A stretch of DNA of 64,000 nucleotides from an uncultured Bradyrhizobium sp. (GTDB lineage: Bacteria; Pseudomonadota; Alphaproteobacteria; Rhizobiales; Xanthobacteraceae). Of the stretch, positions 61,697 through 64,000 are shown piece after piece. Both the position numbers and the translations under genes were made by a program. Within the stretch, counting starts at the first letter, position 1, and each line of letters opens with the position of its first letter. The stretch lies in NCBI RefSeq assembly GCF_936943645.1, contig NZ_CAKZJO010000057.1, forward strand, positions 124,001 to 188,000. Direction: 5' to 3'. The notes beneath the pieces were generated by a model. The model was not told where the DNA came from. It searched no databases and saw only the letters and a list, made by a program, of their open reading frames with translations.

Positions 61697-64000
61697 TCAG
61701 AACGCGACGCGAACACCACCCTTGGCCGAGCCGGTGCGGCTCTGGTCGGACATCACCGTGCCCTCCACCGCGCCGAACACGGAGACGTTGGCCGTGGCGT
61801 GATAGTCGAAACCGAGGCCGGCGACGGCACCGACGGTGCTGCGGCTGCCCGGGGTGACGAAGGACAAATTCTGGCCGAGCAGCACCGTATTGATGCTGGT
61901 GTCGCCCGCGCGCTGCAGCGCGATCACGCCACCATGGATGTTGGCCTTCAGCTCGCCGCCGGCGAAGCCGGTGACGCGGGACAGGTCGACCTCGCCGCGC
62001 TCCTCGAAATCCTGCAGCGTGCGACCGCCGACGGACAGCGACTGCGCCGAGCCGCTCTCGCTATACCCGTCGAAGCGGCCGGCGACGTAACGCAGCCGCG
62101 CCGTCGGCGTCAGCACGTAGCCGTTGCCGATGTTGAGCCTGTAGCCGTAGGCCACCTCCGGGCTGACATACCAGCCGCTGTAGTTCGCCGTGGCCGTCTC
62201 CATACCGCCGACGGCCGCATTGTTCAGCACCAGACGGCGCGACCTGTTGTCGGCATTGCCGCCCTGGATCGTGAAGTCGAAGAACTGCGAGGCCCATTCG
62301 AAACGGCTGTAGGCGCCGGCGAAGACGTAGTTGGTGTCGACCGACTGCGAGTTGAGGTCGACCGAGAGACCGCCCTGCCCGCCGCCGAGGAAGGCGCCGA
62401 CCAGCCAGTCCGGCCGCACCTTGCGGTCGATACCGATCGCCCCACCCCATGCCGTCGAGGTCGCGCGCAGCGTCGACGCCGTCTCGTCCTGGATACGCTG
62501 CCCGCCAAAGCTGTTGGCCCAGACCGTGATCGGCGCCGGATCGGTCCAGAGGCTGCGCGGCGCTTTGGTGAAGGGCCCGGCCTGCGCCGTTTCAGGCGCA
62601 TAGGCCATCGCCATCATGTTGCTGCCGGCTGTACCCGTGCCGCCGCTCAGGCGCCCCTGCACCAGCGAAGAGACGCCGCCGGTGAAGTCCATCAGCGTAC
62701 GGTCGGTCTGCGCCAGCGCGGTCGGATCGAGCGTCGCCAGCGTCAGGCCGGAGGTGACCGAGGGACCGTTGAAGCTGCCGTTGGAGATATTGGTCTTGAT
62801 CGTACCCTCGAAGTTGACGAAGGTCGGCAGGTTGATCGTCGTCAGCGAAGACACCTTGCTGCTGATCGGCGACAGGTTGACGTTGACGACGTCGGCACCG
62901 AATTCGAAATCGACCACGCCGTTGATCTTCGAGCCCGGCAGCAGCGTCAGCGTGTCAGCAGCATTCGACAGCAGGATCGCGGTGCCGCCGGTTCCGGTGA
63001 TCGTGCCCGAATTCGTGATGTTCGCGCCACCACCCACGCTGATACCGGTGCCACCGGAAATGACGCCGGAGTTGAACACGGTCGCGGTGGTGGCCGCTCC
63101 GATGCCGCCGCCTGCTGTTCCCGAGATGGCCCCCGCGTTGTTGACGACGAGATTCCCCTGCGCAACGATGCCATGAAGGCTGCCCGAAATGCTGCCGCCC
63201 CCAGCGTTCGTCAAGCCGAGACTGCCGAGGGTCTGGATGCCGTACCTTCCCGAGATCGTGCCCGCATTGAAGATCTGCGCCTGCCCTTGCGCAAAGACCC
63301 CTGGAGCAACCAGCGCACCCTGGATGGTGCCCGAGTTGCTCAAGGTGAGATCGCCGAAGACCTGAACCGCGCTTCCAGCCACCGACCTCAGGATGCCGGA
63401 ATTGCTGATGGCGGCGGACTGCGCGTCGATGGCAGCCCCACCGAGGGTCGATTCCATGATGCCGGCGTTGCTGACCCTGACGTCGGCGCCTCTAACGGCA
63501 AACTGGCCGGCGGAAATCAATCCGCCCGCCGCGTTCTCGACGGTCGCCGTGCCGGTGGCGAGGACACCGATTCCGCCGCCAATCCCACCCTTGATTGTCC
63601 CCGCATTGAATACGCTGGCGTTTGCGCCCGCAGAAATCGCGACAGCCCCTAGGCTCGTGCCCTGGATCGTCCCGCCTGCATTGTTGTTCGCGGCAACTGC
63701 GCCTGTCGACGTGCGGATCGCGTATCTTTCGCCCGAAATCAGACCGATGTTGGCCGTCACATTCACTGTGTCGCCGTCGATGCCGATACCTCCGGTCGCT
63801 AGCGCAGATATTTGCCCGGCATTGGCGACCGTAACCGTGGTCGCCAGGATGGCCTTGCCGTTGGCGTCGAGCGCCGAGATCGTGCCGCCCTCATTGTTGG
63901 AAACGTTTGCCGTGTTTGCCGTAATGCCACGTGTGCCGCCGGAGATGATGCCGGTATTTGCCGACAACACCACCCCATCTGCTTCGATCGCCGCGCCGTT
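61697..64000 (-). CDS. autotransporter (repeat-rich passenger plus C-terminal beta-barrel), 5' end beyond window
   Basis: Repeated NSGTI.G/NAGTISG motifs; C-terminal barrel ending ...[14 protein letters not shown]; frame open to base 64000. Confidence 0.92.
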   Translation of the reverse strand, partial: NGAAIEADGVVLSANTGIISGGTRGITANTANVSNNEGGTISALDANGKAILATTVTVANAGQISALATGGIGIDGDTVNVTANIGLISGERYAIRTSTGAVAANNNAGGTIQGTSLGAVAISAGANASVFNAGTIKGGIGGGIGVLATGTATVENAAGGLISAGQFAVRGADVRVSNAGIMESTLGGAAIDAQSAAISNSGILRSVAGSAVQVFGDLTLSNSGTIQGALVAPGVFAQGQAQIFNAGTISGRYGIQTLGSLGLTNAGGGSISGSLHGIVAQGNLVVNNAGAISGTAGGGIGAATTATVFNSGVISGGTGISVGGGANITNSGTITGTGGTAILLSNAADTLTLLPGSKINGVVDFEFGADVVNVNLSPISSKVSSLTTINLPTFVNFEGTIKTNISNGSFNGPSVTSGLTLATLDPTALAQTDRTLMDFTGGVSSLVQGRLSGGTGTAGSNMMAMAYAPETAQAGPFTKAPRSLWTDPAPITVWANSFGGQRIQDETASTLRATSTAWGGAIGIDRKVRPDWLVGAFLGGGQGGLSVDLNSQSVDTNYVFAGAYSRFEWASQFFDFTIQGGNADNRSRRLVLNNAAVGGMETATANYSGWYVSPEVAYGYRLNIGNGYVLTPTARLRYVAGRFDGYSESGSAQSLSVGGRTLQDFEERGEVDLSRVTGFAGGELKANIHGGVIALQRAGDTSINTVLLGQNLSFVTPGSRSTVGAVAGLGFDYHATANVSVFGAVEGTVMSDQSRTGSAKGGVRVAF

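Overview
A 64-kb, high-GC alphaproteobacterial chromosomal window. Gene content, codon bias and intergenic repeats look like Bradyrhizobium or a close relative. I see no phage, transposase or CRISPR signature. From left to right it contains: the end of a CaiB/BaiF CoA-transferase and a thiolase; a LacI-controlled sugar-acid locus (KDPG aldolase, PfkB kinase, DenD-like dehydrogenase, carbohydrate ABC transporter, IlvD/Edd dehydratase, two SDRs); a site-2 protease; an iron-uptake block (TonB/ExbD/ExbB, PiuC-like hydroxylase, TonB-dependent siderophore receptor) with an ICE/Irr-like site upstream; an RND efflux pair plus IalB-like protein; an arylsulfatase divergent from a TetR gene; an unusual three-gene exported/envelope module (DUF3616, CxxCH Cys-rich protein, DUF5675/lysozyme-like fusion) next to tRNA-Gln(CTG); an IclR-controlled operon with DUF1537 kinase and PdxA2; RNase Z, a double-ABM membrane protein, guanine deaminase and an MFS exporter; an amidase; a lytic transglycosylase; a TetR-controlled RND pump; tandem LuxR paralogues; and a truncated autotransporter. 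The best leads are (i) the DUF3616/CxxCH/DUF5675-lysozyme module, (ii) the IclR operon combining DapA, FAD oxidase, DUF1537, PdxA2, Fe-ADH and a Bug SBP, which may encode an uncharacterised acid-sugar pathway, and (iii) several exact palindromes that look like operators or RNA switches, notably a hairpin sequestering the Shine-Dalgarno of a DUF1428 gene. All family names come from reading the protein sequences; no database search was run.
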